A stretch of DNA of 64,000 nt from positions 1,626,657-1,690,656 of the forward strand of contig NZ_CDME01000011.1 of the NCBI RefSeq assembly GCF_000826545.1. The letters run 5' to 3'. A program made the position numbers and the translations under genes. Below, in pieces: positions 24,586 to 32,591 of this stretch. Position 1 is the stretch's first letter. Each line of letters begins with the position of its first letter. Under the pieces are notes generated by a model. It saw nothing but the letters and a program-made list of their open reading frames with translations. It was not told the DNA's origin and ran no database searches. The stretch is from Kibdelosporangium sp. MJ126-NF4. GTDB taxonomy: Bacteria; Actinomycetota; Actinomycetes; Mycobacteriales; Pseudonocardiaceae.

Positions 24586-24608
24586 TCAGTACCGAGCACT
24601 GGTACTGA
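24586..24608. promoter_or_regulatory. Dyad operator TCAGTACC-N7-GGTACTGA in the LAL divergent promoter
   Basis: Two perfect 8-bp arms separated by seven bases lie 28 bp upstream of the LAL start (24636) and 41 bp upstream of the divergent 24239-24544 gene. Length and half-site spacing (about 15 bp centre to centre) fit a dimeric regulator. The adjacent LuxR-type LAL protein is the natural candidate. Confidence 0.6.
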
Positions 24609-24635
24609 AACGCCACTGGCCGCGATACTCAGTGC

Positions 24636-27305
24636 ATGGACTTGCCGATCGTCGGACGCTCGGACGAGCTGGGCCAGCTGCGGGCCGCACTGCTGGCCGC
24701 GTCCGGCGGGTCGGGCAGGTTGGCGCTGGTCAGCGGCGAGGCCGGGATCGGCAAGACCCGGCTGGCCGCGGCCGTCGCGGACATGGCGGCCGACTACGAC
24801 GTGCCGGTGGCCAGAGGATACGCAGTGGACGATCCGGGAATGCCGCCACTGTGGCCGTGGCGCAGGCTGGCGCGCGAGATTCCTGCCGTGACGGACGCGC
24901 TGGCCGTCGACGCGGCGATGGGCTCGGCCTCAGCCCGGTTCGCGATGTTCTCCGACGTGACCGACGCGTTGGCAGACGCGGCGAAGACCGGCCTGGTGGT
25001 GCTCCTCGAAGATCTGCACTGGGCGGACCGAACGTCACTGCGGCTGCTGACGCACCTGGCCGGTGAGTTGTCCCGGACACGGATGCTTGTGCTCTGCACC
25101 TTCCGCGACCCGGACGGCACCCCGCTGGCGGAGCAACTGCCTGACCTGCTGCGGGCAGGCGAGGCCCGTTCGATCCGGCTGACCGGGCTGTCCGCACCGG
25201 ACATCGCGCAGTGGCTGCGGATCGAGTCGCTGGACACCGGCATGGCCGAGGAACTGGCAGCCAGGACCAGCGGCAACCCGCTGTACGTGCGGATGCTGGT
25301 CGACTGCGGGCTCAACCTCGGCGAGCATCCCGAGCTGCGCAGACTGGTGCTGGCGCGCGTGCCCGACGGCGCGCGAGACGTGCTGGGCGCGGCGAGCGTC
25401 CTGGGGGAGGAGATCGACCTTCCGCTGGTGGCAAAGGTTTCCGGACTGTCGGAACAGTGCGTGGGTGAAGCACTGGACGAGGCCGTCCGGGCCGGGATCC
25501 TGCACGCTCGGCCGTCCTATTCGTTCGCCCACGCGCTGGTTCGTGACGCACTGTACGAACAACTCGTGCCCTCACAACGGAAAGCGTGGCACCAGCGGGC
25601 AGCCGAGGTGCTCGCCGACACGGGAGCAGCCGGTCCGATCGCCAACCATTGGCGACGTGCCGGGGACATCGAGAAAACCGTCCACTGGGCACGGAAAGCG
25701 TCCGCGTCCGCGATCGCCGATCTGGCCTATGACGAGGCGGTGGAGTTCGCCAGGCTCGCCCTGCAGTTCCCGGACGCCCGGCTGACGCTGGAGCTGGCCA
25801 AGGCGGAGTACCTGGCCGGGAACATCAGCGCCTGCGTGGTCCACTGCGAGCAGGCGGCCAGGCTCGACCCTGACCTGCTCGCCGAGGCCGCACTGGTGAT
25901 CACGGGGCTCGGGGACGTGAAAACACTGTCCACAGTGGATAGGCTGGCTGCCGCGGCGCTGCGCGTGCCCCAGCCGGACTCGATCAGGGCACGGTTGCTG
26001 GCCCAGCGCGCGATCGCCGTCGCGGATTCGGGCAACGCCTGCGAACAGGCACGGGAGCTCTCAGCGCAGGCGCTGGCCATCGCGGAGGCGAGCGGCGATC
26101 CGGATGCCTTGCTCGACGGCCTGCACGCCAGGCATTTCACGTTGTGTGCGCCGCAGTTCCTCGCCGAGCGGACGGAGTTGGCCCATCGCGCGTGCTCGCT
26201 GGGAGAAACCGCCGAACAGCCGCTCGCGGCCATGTGGGGCCATGTCTGGCTGATCGACGCGGCGTTCCAGCGCGGGGACCTGGCGGCGGTCGACCGTGAA
26301 CTCGGCCAGATCGAACACTTCGCCACGACCTGTCAGCACGCACTGGCCTGGTGGCACGTGATGCGGCTGCGGGCGACCAGGTCCGCGCTGATCGGCGACA
26401 TGGAGCAAGCGCTCGCGCACAACGAGGCGGCCCGGCAGATCGCGGACCGGGTCGACACGGATTCGACGGCCGGGTTGTACTACGCGTTCCTCAGCCAGAT
26501 CGCGATCCTGCGCGGTGTGCTGGACGCCGACGAGGCCGCGACGACACTGCGGATCCTGGGCGCGGTCCGTGATGTGCTGCTCGCCAGGATCTTCATCCCG
26601 ATCACGCACGCGCTGTCCGGCGACATCCCCGCGGCCCGCGCCACGTTCGAGGAGTTCCGGCACCTGCCGTCGGAGATCCAAATAGGACCCCGCTGGGCGG
26701 CGGTCCTGCACCACATCGGACTGACCGCGGTCCTGGTCGGCGACGCCGAGACAGCCGACGAGGTCTACCGAGTCCTCGTGCCGTTGGAACCGGACTTCAT
26801 GACCGACGGTTCGGGCGCGGTGTTCTGCGCGGGCGCGTCCCCCAGGATGTTCGGCGACCTGGCGATGGCCAGCGGACGCGTGGTCGAGGCGATCGGGCAC
26901 TACCGGCTGGCGATCGAGATGAACGCGCGGATCGGCGCGCGGCCGTTCCTCGCGTTGAGCAAACTCGGCCTGGCCAGAGCGCTGCTGAAGCGCGCGGAGC
27001 ACACCGACATCCCGGCAGTGCGCACACTGGCAGCCGAGGCGGCGGCGGAGTTCCGCCGCCTCGACATGCCAGGCCCGCTGGCCACAGCGGACGTGGTGTT
27101 GCGCGACTCCCACGAGGCAAGCCCGTTGTCCCGCAGGGAGTCGGAAGTGGCGGGCCTGATCGGGCAGGCGTTGTCGAACAGGCAGATCGCGCAGCGCCTG
27201 GTGCTGTCCGAGCGGACCGTGGAGTCGCACGTGCGCAGCATCCTCGGCAAACTCGGCTACACCACCAGGACCGAGATCGCGACCTGGAACGTCCGGTCTC
27301 AGTAA
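24636..27305 (+). CDS. LuxR-family large ATP-binding (LAL) transcriptional regulator
   Basis: An 889-residue regulator. The N-terminal AAA_16 ATPase starts 'VGRSDELGQLRAALLAASGGSGRLALVSGEAGIGKTRL' (Walker A at about 32-40), with Walker B 'LVVLLEDLHWADRTSLRLL'. A long helical repeat region follows. The C-terminal LuxR HTH (about 830-885) is 'SRRESEVAGLIGQALSNRQIAQRLVLSERTVESHVRSIL'. LAL proteins are STAND-type switches that act as activators of catabolic or antibiotic genes. The divergent gene pair 24239-24544/YceI remnant is its likely local target. Its 3' end overlaps the convergent DUF1684 gene by seven bases. Confidence 0.9.
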   Translation: MDLPIVGRSDELGQLRAALLAASGGSGRLALVSGEAGIGKTRLAAAVADMAADYDVPVARGYAVDDPGMPPLWPWRRLAREIPAVTDALAVDAAMGSASARFAMFSDVTDALADAAKTGLVVLLEDLHWADRTSLRLLTHLAGELSRTRMLVLCTFRDPDGTPLAEQLPDLLRAGEARSIRLTGLSAPDIAQWLRIESLDTGMAEELAARTSGNPLYVRMLVDCGLNLGEHPELRRLVLARVPDGARDVLGAASVLGEEIDLPLVAKVSGLSEQCVGEALDEAVRAGILHARPSYSFAHALVRDALYEQLVPSQRKAWHQRAAEVLADTGAAGPIANHWRRAGDIEKTVHWARKASASAIADLAYDEAVEFARLALQFPDARLTLELAKAEYLAGNISACVVHCEQAARLDPDLLAEAALVITGLGDVKTLSTVDRLAAAALRVPQPDSIRARLLAQRAIAVADSGNACEQARELSAQALAIAEASGDPDALLDGLHARHFTLCAPQFLAERTELAHRACSLGETAEQPLAAMWGHVWLIDAAFQRGDLAAVDRELGQIEHFATTCQHALAWWHVMRLRATRSALIGDMEQALAHNEAARQIADRVDTDSTAGLYYAFLSQIAILRGVLDADEAATTLRILGAVRDVLLARIFIPITHALSGDIPAARATFEEFRHLPSEIQIGPRWAAVLHHIGLTAVLVGDAETADEVYRVLVPLEPDFMTDGSGAVFCAGASPRMFGDLAMASGRVVEAIGHYRLAIEMNARIGARPFLALSKLGLARALLKRAEHTDIPAVRTLAAEAAAEFRRLDMPGPLATADVVLRDSHEASPLSRRESEVAGLIGQALSNRQIAQRLVLSERTVESHVRSILGKLGYTTRTEIATWNVRSQ

Positions 27306-28072
27306 GGGATCTTCTCGCCAGCCTCGACAGCGAACGGCAACCGATTGCCAGCAGGCGGAATCGGGCACGTGGCGTACTCGGTGAACGCGCACGGCAGGTT
27401 CGTCGCACGAGTGAAGTCGATGAGGACGTTGTCCCCGTCCTTCGGCAGATCCACCGCGACCGACCGCACAGCGGCATAGGTCGTGACACCGCTGGTGGCG
27501 TCGGTGAACAGGATGCTCAGCCCACCTTTCCTGCCATTGAACGCGGCCAGCGTGTGCTCCGCGCCGTCGTGCTCGAACCGCACGACACCAGGCACCTGAT
27601 AAACGTGACTGAGGCCTTCGACCACAGCACCGACCGTCGTCGGCCGAGGCTCGTCGTAGGCCTCGTACCGGCCCTCCAGCACCCACTCGGGCTTGGGCTC
27701 GTAGGCGGGCACACCGTGGAAATCGGCCAGCGCCTTGGCTTTCGGGTCGTGCACGCGGATGAGGTAGCCGGACCGCCTGGCCACCTCGACCTCCACGTCA
27801 CCGGCGACCACCCGAGTCCCCGGACCGCTGTTGACCAGTTCGAACCGCTGGACAGCGGTGATCGGCTTGCCGTCGTGGACAAGCTCGCCGCCCTGCGGGT
27901 CGACGTAGGCGGCGTCCGCGTCCTGCCACCACAGGCCAGGCAGGCCGTCGTAGGCGCGCGGCTTGTCCTCAAGCCAGTCGAGTGAGACCAGGGCGAGCCA
28001 GCCGTAGGGCTCGGCCAGGTCCCGCACGCGGGTGTCGTGCCATTCCTGCCACTGGGAAGCAAAGTTCGACAT
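27299..28072 (-). CDS. DUF1684 family protein
   Basis: A 257-residue protein with the DUF1684 core: 'WQEWHDTRVRDLAEPYGWLALVSLDWLED', 'GYLIRVHDPKAKALADFHGVPAYEP', and at the C-terminus 'LIDFTRATNLPCAFTEYATCPIPPAGNRLPFAVEAGEK'. The latter is the diagnostic '[22 protein letters not shown]'-type signature. The biochemical role is unknown. Structures of the family suggest a small beta-rich hydrolase-like or ligand-binding fold. No secretion signal. It lies between the LAL gene and the RiPP locus and is unlikely to belong to either. Confidence 0.82.
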   Translation of the reverse strand: MSNFASQWQEWHDTRVRDLAEPYGWLALVSLDWLEDKPRAYDGLPGLWWQDADAAYVDPQGGELVHDGKPITAVQRFELVNSGPGTRVVAGDVEVEVARRSGYLIRVHDPKAKALADFHGVPAYEPKPEWVLEGRYEAYDEPRPTTVGAVVEGLSHVYQVPGVVRFEHDGAEHTLAAFNGRKGGLSILFTDATSGVTTYAAVRSVAVDLPKDGDNVLIDFTRATNLPCAFTEYATCPIPPAGNRLPFAVEAGEKIPY

Positions 28073-28193
28073 ACAGGCTGCAACGACGTGCCAGCAGGCC
28101 TATTCCGCGTTCCACATCCCGGGATCGGGTCACCCGAACGGGTGCTGGCTACCCTCAAGTGCATCGGGTGCAACCCAGGCGAGGAGGTTAGTG

Positions 28194-29447
28194 GTGTCGC
28201 CTCGAAGGAGTACACGGCTTCCGGAAATCGACAACGAGCTGGGCCGACGCGTCAGAGTGTTCCGGAAGAGGCGTGGTCTGAGTCTGGAAGTCGTGGCTGG
28301 CCTTGCCGGAATCACGAAGCAGTACCTGTCGCTGATCGAGAGGGGCGAGCGCCGGATTTCCGACCGCCGGATGTTGAGCGACATCTGCGACGCCATCGGG
28401 TGCTCGATCGTGGATGTCACGGGTGAGCCGTACCTGCCTGCCGACAGGGATGCGGCAGGTGCGCTTGCGACCATCCCGCCGATTCAGCTGGCACTGCTGG
28501 ACTGTGATCTCGAGGATGTACCAGATCACCCGGTGCCGCCCATCCAGCAACTGGAACAAGCTGTCCGCGAAGCACATCTGCATTGCGACCACACTCGCTA
28601 TGAGATCTCTGGCCGAGTACTGGGGCAGGTGCTGGTCGACCTGCAGGTCATCGTGGCGACGGGTGACGAACAGCAGCAGCGCCGAGCGCTCACAGCGCTC
28701 GTGGAGGCATGCAAAATCGCCTGCGCTATCAGCAAGAACATGGGACACCCCCAGATCGGGGTGGCTGCGGCCACTCGCGGACTCGAAGCCGCCCGGCGCT
28801 TGGGCGATCCGGCACTCCTGGGCTATGCGCGCTGGTACTACTCACTTGTCCTGCTGCGGATCGGGGCCAGGCGGCGCGCCACTTCGATCTTGTCGACCGC
28901 GTTGAACGACCTTGCCGCGGTCGATGATCCCAGCGCGCCCAGGCCACTCGCCTCCGAGGTCTATGGCATGGTCCAGCTCACCTCCGCGCTCGGCGCGGCT
29001 CGCTCCGGCCACACTGACCAGGCGCGGAGCCACCTTGCTGAAGCAAGGGCATTGGCGGAGCGAACCGGGGAGCGCAACAATCTGTTCATGCACTTCGGGC
29101 CGACCAATGTCCGGGCATGGACACTGTCGATCGGTGCCGAGTTGGGTGAAGGTGGCGCGGCCCTCGAACAGGTGCAGCCCGACTCGGTCGATCTGAGCGC
29201 CTTCGCGGGCAGCCCGAATCGTGTGGCGGGTTGGCACTATGAACTGGCTCGTGCACTCGCCCAGGAAGGCGGTTCGCGAGATTTCGAGGCGGTCCGGCAT
29301 CTGGACATCGCCGAGCGTACCGCTCCACAGTGGATGCACCACGAGCCCATGGCTCGCGAACTCCTGTTCCAGCTGAATGGTCGGGCCCGCACCACGCAGT
29401 GGGAGTTGAGCAGCCTTCGCAACAGGTTCGGCGTTCACTCGAACTAG
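28194..29447 (+). CDS. XRE-family HTH regulator with TPR-like C-terminal domain (RiPP-locus regulator)
   Basis: A 417-residue regulator. The HTH_XRE (about 12-68) is 'LGRRVRVFRKRRGLSLEVVAGLAGITKQYLSLIERGERRIS'. A long helical domain (about 90-415) contains TPR-like pairs such as 'TRGLEAARRLGDPALLGYARWYYSLVLLRIGARRRATSIL' and 'RSHLAEARALAERTGERNNLFMHFG'. This is the layout of peptide- or small-molecule-responsive Rgg/PlcR-like regulators in actinomycetes. GTG 28194 follows GAGGAGG by six bases. It stands first in the RiPP-type locus. The palindrome overlapping the promoter of the next gene is its probable target. Third codon positions are less GC-rich than in flanking genes. Confidence 0.85.
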   Translation: MSPRRSTRLPEIDNELGRRVRVFRKRRGLSLEVVAGLAGITKQYLSLIERGERRISDRRMLSDICDAIGCSIVDVTGEPYLPADRDAAGALATIPPIQLALLDCDLEDVPDHPVPPIQQLEQAVREAHLHCDHTRYEISGRVLGQVLVDLQVIVATGDEQQQRRALTALVEACKIACAISKNMGHPQIGVAAATRGLEAARRLGDPALLGYARWYYSLVLLRIGARRRATSILSTALNDLAAVDDPSAPRPLASEVYGMVQLTSALGAARSGHTDQARSHLAEARALAERTGERNNLFMHFGPTNVRAWTLSIGAELGEGGAALEQVQPDSVDLSAFAGSPNRVAGWHYELARALAQEGGSRDFEAVRHLDIAERTAPQWMHHEPMARELLFQLNGRARTTQWELSSLRNRFGVHSN

Positions 29448-29462
29448 CGAATCACCGTCAAT

Positions 29463-29505
29463 GTCAACAACTTGTTGACTCCGACGGCACGGCCGCTCCT
29501 AACTT
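29463..29505 (+). promoter_or_regulatory. Promoter and palindromic operator of the RiPP-type biosynthetic operon
   Basis: A 17-bp perfect palindrome, GTCAACAACTTGTTGAC (29463-29479), overlaps a -35-like TTGACT at 29475-29480. TAACTT at 29500-29505 could be the -10 hexamer (19-bp spacing). The predicted transcript would start within a few bases of the ATG at 29514, which has no ribosome site, so the first gene is probably leaderless. A protein bound to the palindrome would block the -35, fitting repression by the XRE regulator just upstream. Confidence 0.55.
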
Positions 29506-29513
29506 CTGCCGAC

Positions 29514-30128
29514 ATGATCGAGAATCCCCGCATCATCGCGCCGTACATCACGTCGTGGAGCGACGAACTGACCTTGCCCTTCACCGTGATCGAACGCCCC
29601 GAAGGCGGCATCGGCTACCTCGACGAAACAGCAGTCGACCGCGATTCCGACGGCGTGCTGTGGAATCGGATGCTCTCCAGACCGAACCAGGGACGGCCGA
29701 ATTTCGGCCTGACACACCCGTTGCGCCAACGCCGAGCCATGAGACGCCTGCTGTGCCAGGTTTGCGGCGGTCCGGCAGACCGGAATCCGGATGGCGTGTT
29801 GTGGTTGATGACGGACTTCCGCGACGACTGGGACGGCTGGCCCACCGGCATGGGCGACGTGGATCCGCCGGTATGCCTTTCCTGCGCTCGACTGTCCGTT
29901 CGTGTCTGCCCCGCGCTGCGGCGGCTGGGAGCAGTGGCGGTTCGAGTACGGGAATGCCCAATCGTCGGTGTTCGCGGCGCGCGTTACCACCGGTTCGGCC
30001 GTGACCTGGTGGCGGCCGAGCACGTGATCGTGGCGTTCGAGGATCCGGCCATCCGGTGGGTTCGTGCAACGAACCTGGTTCGGGAACTGCGGGACTGCAC
30101 AGTCGTCGGGCTGGACGCGATTGCGTGA
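29514..30128 (+). CDS. CxxC zinc-ribbon-like protein of the RiPP-type locus (unknown family)
   Basis: A 204-residue soluble protein. Two cysteine pairs, C81-x-x-C84 ('CQVCGGPAD') and C121-x-x-C124 ('CLSCARLSVRVC', with C132 extra), are placed like a treble-clef or zinc ribbon that would hold one metal ion. The N-terminal 75 residues ('IIAPYITSWSDELTLPFTVIERPEGGIGYLDE') resemble no family known to me. It is the first gene of the putative biosynthetic operon. It could be a leader-binding or scaffold partner of the radical SAM enzyme. It has no RiPP recognition element that I can identify by eye. Confidence 0.8.
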   Translation: MIENPRIIAPYITSWSDELTLPFTVIERPEGGIGYLDETAVDRDSDGVLWNRMLSRPNQGRPNFGLTHPLRQRRAMRRLLCQVCGGPADRNPDGVLWLMTDFRDDWDGWPTGMGDVDPPVCLSCARLSVRVCPALRRLGAVAVRVRECPIVGVRGARYHRFGRDLVAAEHVIVAFEDPAIRWVRATNLVRELRDCTVVGLDAIA

Positions 30129-30341
30129 AAGCGGAACCGAATACGCCGCTCGCCACGAGGATCGGCGTCACCGGTCAGCGTGTCGTGACGATTCTCCCCG
30201 GTGGTCGCCCGTTCGACTGAGCTGGCTGAGCCGTTCGGTGCGTTCTGCCCGATCGAGTTGACCGGCTTGAGCTGGCTGCGGCACGGTCGAAGAACCGGAG
30301 GGCTCACGCATGTTCACATGCCGATCAGAGGAGTCCCGCTC

Positions 30342-31442
30342 GTGTACGCACTGATCGCCAGTCCATTCCTCGAGGACTTCCTCGTCGTGCGGCCAGGCCG
30401 TGTGTCTGGGATCAAACTTCCGCACCGGCACTGGCGCGAACTCCAGAACACCGCGCCGACGAGTTCGTGCCCGGACTGGTTGGCCGACGCGGTTCGGCGG
30501 CGCTGGCCGGACCTCGACATTTCCGGCCAGCCCCTGGCCGGCACCGTTCTGGTCCGGGCTCGCTCGCCCCACGGGTTCGGGCGCGCTTCCTACGAGCTGA
30601 ACCTGGGCTGTAACTACGATTGCGAGCATTGCTACCTGGGGCTGAAGAAGTTCGAAGGTCTGCTCTGGCCGGATCGGGAACGGTTGCTCGACATCATGGC
30701 CAAAGCCGGGGTGTTGTGGTTGCAGCTCACCGGTGGCGAACCGTTGATCGACAAGCTGTTCGGCGACGTCTACGCCCGTGCTTTCGAACTGGGGATGATG
30801 CTGTCGATCTCCTCCAATGGCTCCCGCCTGGCCAATCCTGCCGTCCTCGACCTGCTGACAGCCCGGCGGCCATACCGGTTGACGATCAGCGTCTACGGCG
30901 CCACCGCTGAGGCGTATGACGGGCTGACGCGGCGTCGCGGGTCCTTCGCGAAGTTCTCCCGTGGCCTGGCTGCGGCGCACGAGGCGGAGCTGCCGCTGAA
31001 CCTGAACCTGATCGTCACCGAGCACAACGCGCACGAGCTGGACGCGATGAAGGCGCTTGCCGAGCGGTACGAACTGCCGTACCACGTGTTCTCCAACATG
31101 TCCCCGACGATCTACGGCGGTGCTGAGAGCCTGCCCGCGCAGTCGCAGGAGTACCTGCGCAAACGCAAGCCGTTTACCGGCTGCTCGGCCGGGCACACCT
31201 TCTTCCACGTAGACCCGCACGGCAACGCCAGCATCTGCAAGGTCGGTCGCGACCCGCAGATCCCACTGATGGAAGAGGGCATTGAGGGGTTGGCCCGGCT
31301 CGGCGGAATTGCTGACGGGCTGCTGTTGCGTCAGGGAGGGTGTGCCGGCTGTGGCCTGCAGGGCACCTGCGGTACGTGTATGCCGCTGGTCACCTTGTAC
31401 CGCAAGGCGAAAGCCTCATTGTCGGCCTACTGTCAGCATTGA
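30342..31442 (+). CDS. Radical SAM enzyme with SPASM-like C-terminal cluster domain (RiPP maturase)
   Basis: A 366-residue enzyme. The SAM-cluster motif is C90-x3-C94-x2-C97 ('CNYDCEHCYLG'), with 'GGEP' at 131-134 and 'SISSNGS' further on. The C-terminus carries seven more cysteines (C281, C299, C334, C337, C343, C346, C364, in 'GCAGCGLQGTCGTC'), enough for auxiliary iron-sulphur clusters as in SPASM/twitch peptide maturases. Residues 1-85 precede the barrel and may hold a leader-binding domain. GTG 30342 follows AGAGGAG by eight bases. In-frame alternatives are ATG 30318 and GTG 30201, and coding-like sequence continues upstream. The precursor peptide gene begins 27 bp after its stop. Confidence 0.85.
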   Translation: MYALIASPFLEDFLVVRPGRVSGIKLPHRHWRELQNTAPTSSCPDWLADAVRRRWPDLDISGQPLAGTVLVRARSPHGFGRASYELNLGCNYDCEHCYLGLKKFEGLLWPDRERLLDIMAKAGVLWLQLTGGEPLIDKLFGDVYARAFELGMMLSISSNGSRLANPAVLDLLTARRPYRLTISVYGATAEAYDGLTRRRGSFAKFSRGLAAAHEAELPLNLNLIVTEHNAHELDAMKALAERYELPYHVFSNMSPTIYGGAESLPAQSQEYLRKRKPFTGCSAGHTFFHVDPHGNASICKVGRDPQIPLMEEGIEGLARLGGIADGLLLRQGGCAGCGLQGTCGTCMPLVTLYRKAKASLSAYCQH

Positions 31443-31469
31443 GCCGAGCCCAGGAGGGAGGTAGAACCC

Positions 31470-31613
31470 GTGTCCGCTGTCCCAGTGGAGATCCAGATGC
31501 GGCCTCCGGCCCCCGAGGAGCCGGTCCAGGAGATCGAGCTCGTCGACGACCTGGACGTTCTGGTCGAATCGTCGAAGTGCAGCTGCAACGCCGGTGACGA
31601 CAACCCGTACTGA
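31470..31613 (+). CDS. Putative RiPP precursor peptide, 47 aa, C-terminal core KCSCNAGDDNPY
   Basis: A small GTG-started gene with an excellent ribosome site (AGGAGGGAGG, spacer eight), directly downstream of the radical SAM gene. The peptide has an acidic, Pro/Glu-rich leader containing 'EIELVDDLDVLVES', similar in style to leaders bound by RiPP enzymes (LxDxDxL-type). An abrupt change follows to a compact C-terminus 'KCSCNAGDDNPY', with two cysteines two residues apart and a terminal Pro-Tyr. No signal peptide or membrane helix. The substrate role is inferred from position, size, leader/core layout and the presence of cysteines and a C-terminal Tyr, both common targets of radical SAM maturases (thioether or Tyr decarboxylation/crosslink). 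Confidence 0.8.
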   Translation: MSAVPVEIQMRPPAPEEPVQEIELVDDLDVLVESSKCSCNAGDDNPY

Positions 31614-31626
31614 CTGTTCCAGCCCA

Positions 31627-31661
31627 GGTGACCACCGGCGTGTCATACCCTGGTGGTCACC
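31627..31661 (+). terminator. Hairpin between precursor and GNAT genes (attenuator or processing site)
   Basis: Ten-base perfect arms GGTGACCACC and GGTGGTCACC enclose a 15-base loop, 14 bases after the precursor stop. No T-run follows, so it is more likely a partial terminator or 3'-protecting stem. It would let the precursor be expressed more strongly than the downstream GNAT and kinase genes. Confidence 0.55.
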
Positions 31662-31694
31662 GAATGGTCTCGGGGTCCCATGTAGCGTGCCGCC

Positions 31695-32591
31695 ATGCGA
31701 TTCCGTCCGGAGTGGCTGCGCCGCGTGCTGCATGTGCCCTACGTCCCCACGCTCGGCCCGGTGCACCCGGACACCCTCGACCTGGAGGTCTTCGACGAGG
31801 TTATCGCCGCCACCACGGCCGGAGTGATGCTGCCATTCGACAAGGACCGCCGCTGGTCGGCGCGCAAGTCCGAGACTGTGCTGGTTGACGAGATCGTGCA
31901 CCGCCCGGACCTCACGATCATTCCAACCGTGTCACGGCGTGGCCGGGGCACGGTCAGGACCTATGTCTACAGCCCCACTCGACCGGACCCGGATGCGCTG
32001 CGCGCGGCGACCCGACGCTGGTGCAGGGCCCACGGCGGCTACGTCGGCCGCGTCGTCTGGTTTCACCCGGACACCATGACTGACGAGCACGCTGGCCAAA
32101 CCGCGACGACTCGCGTTCTACTGAAGGGCTTCGGCACACCACCGATCACCTGCGCCCACGCGTCGACGGGCGCTTCGGTCGTTGACCTGGATACCACCGC
32201 GCCGCAGGTGAGGGATACCTTCGCGGACTTCACCGAGCAGCTTGCCGACGTGGGATTCGGCTTCCTGTATCGCCGCTGGCACGAGTGCGGAGTCGACGGC
32301 CCGATCCTCGTGGCCATCGCTGATGGGCAGGTGATCGGCGCGATCGGGCCACTCGCGACGATGACCGATCGGCAAGGCGCGGCAGTGATGCTGCCGCAGT
32401 ACTTCGGCGTGTTGCCTGCCCATCGTGGCCGCGGACACGGCCGCACCCTGTGGCGGCACGCCGTTGCTTGGGGCGAACAACACCAGGCCGCCTACCAGCT
32501 GCTGCAAACCGCCACCGACGGTCCCTCGGATCAGCTGTTCTGCTCCGAAGGTCTGACCACACTCGGCTTCGCCACTGCGGTACTCGCATGA
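31695..32591 (+). CDS. GNAT-domain protein of the RiPP-type locus
   Basis: A 298-residue protein. The C-terminal part is GNAT-like: 'GPILVAIADGQVIGAIGPLATMTDRQGAAVMLPQYFGVLPAHRGRGHGRTLWRHAVAWGEQH', with motif A R-G-R-G-H-G. The N-terminal 150 residues ('VPYVPTLGPVHPDTLDLEVFDEVIAATTAGVMLPFDKDRRW') may be a second, degenerate GNAT domain or a substrate domain. It could acetylate the matured peptide or serve self-protection. The ribosome site before ATG 31695 is weak. The next gene overlaps by ATGA. Confidence 0.75.
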   Translation: MRFRPEWLRRVLHVPYVPTLGPVHPDTLDLEVFDEVIAATTAGVMLPFDKDRRWSARKSETVLVDEIVHRPDLTIIPTVSRRGRGTVRTYVYSPTRPDPDALRAATRRWCRAHGGYVGRVVWFHPDTMTDEHAGQTATTRVLLKGFGTPPITCAHASTGASVVDLDTTAPQVRDTFADFTEQLADVGFGFLYRRWHECGVDGPILVAIADGQVIGAIGPLATMTDRQGAAVMLPQYFGVLPAHRGRGHGRTLWRHAVAWGEQHQAAYQLLQTATDGPSDQLFCSEGLTTLGFATAVLA

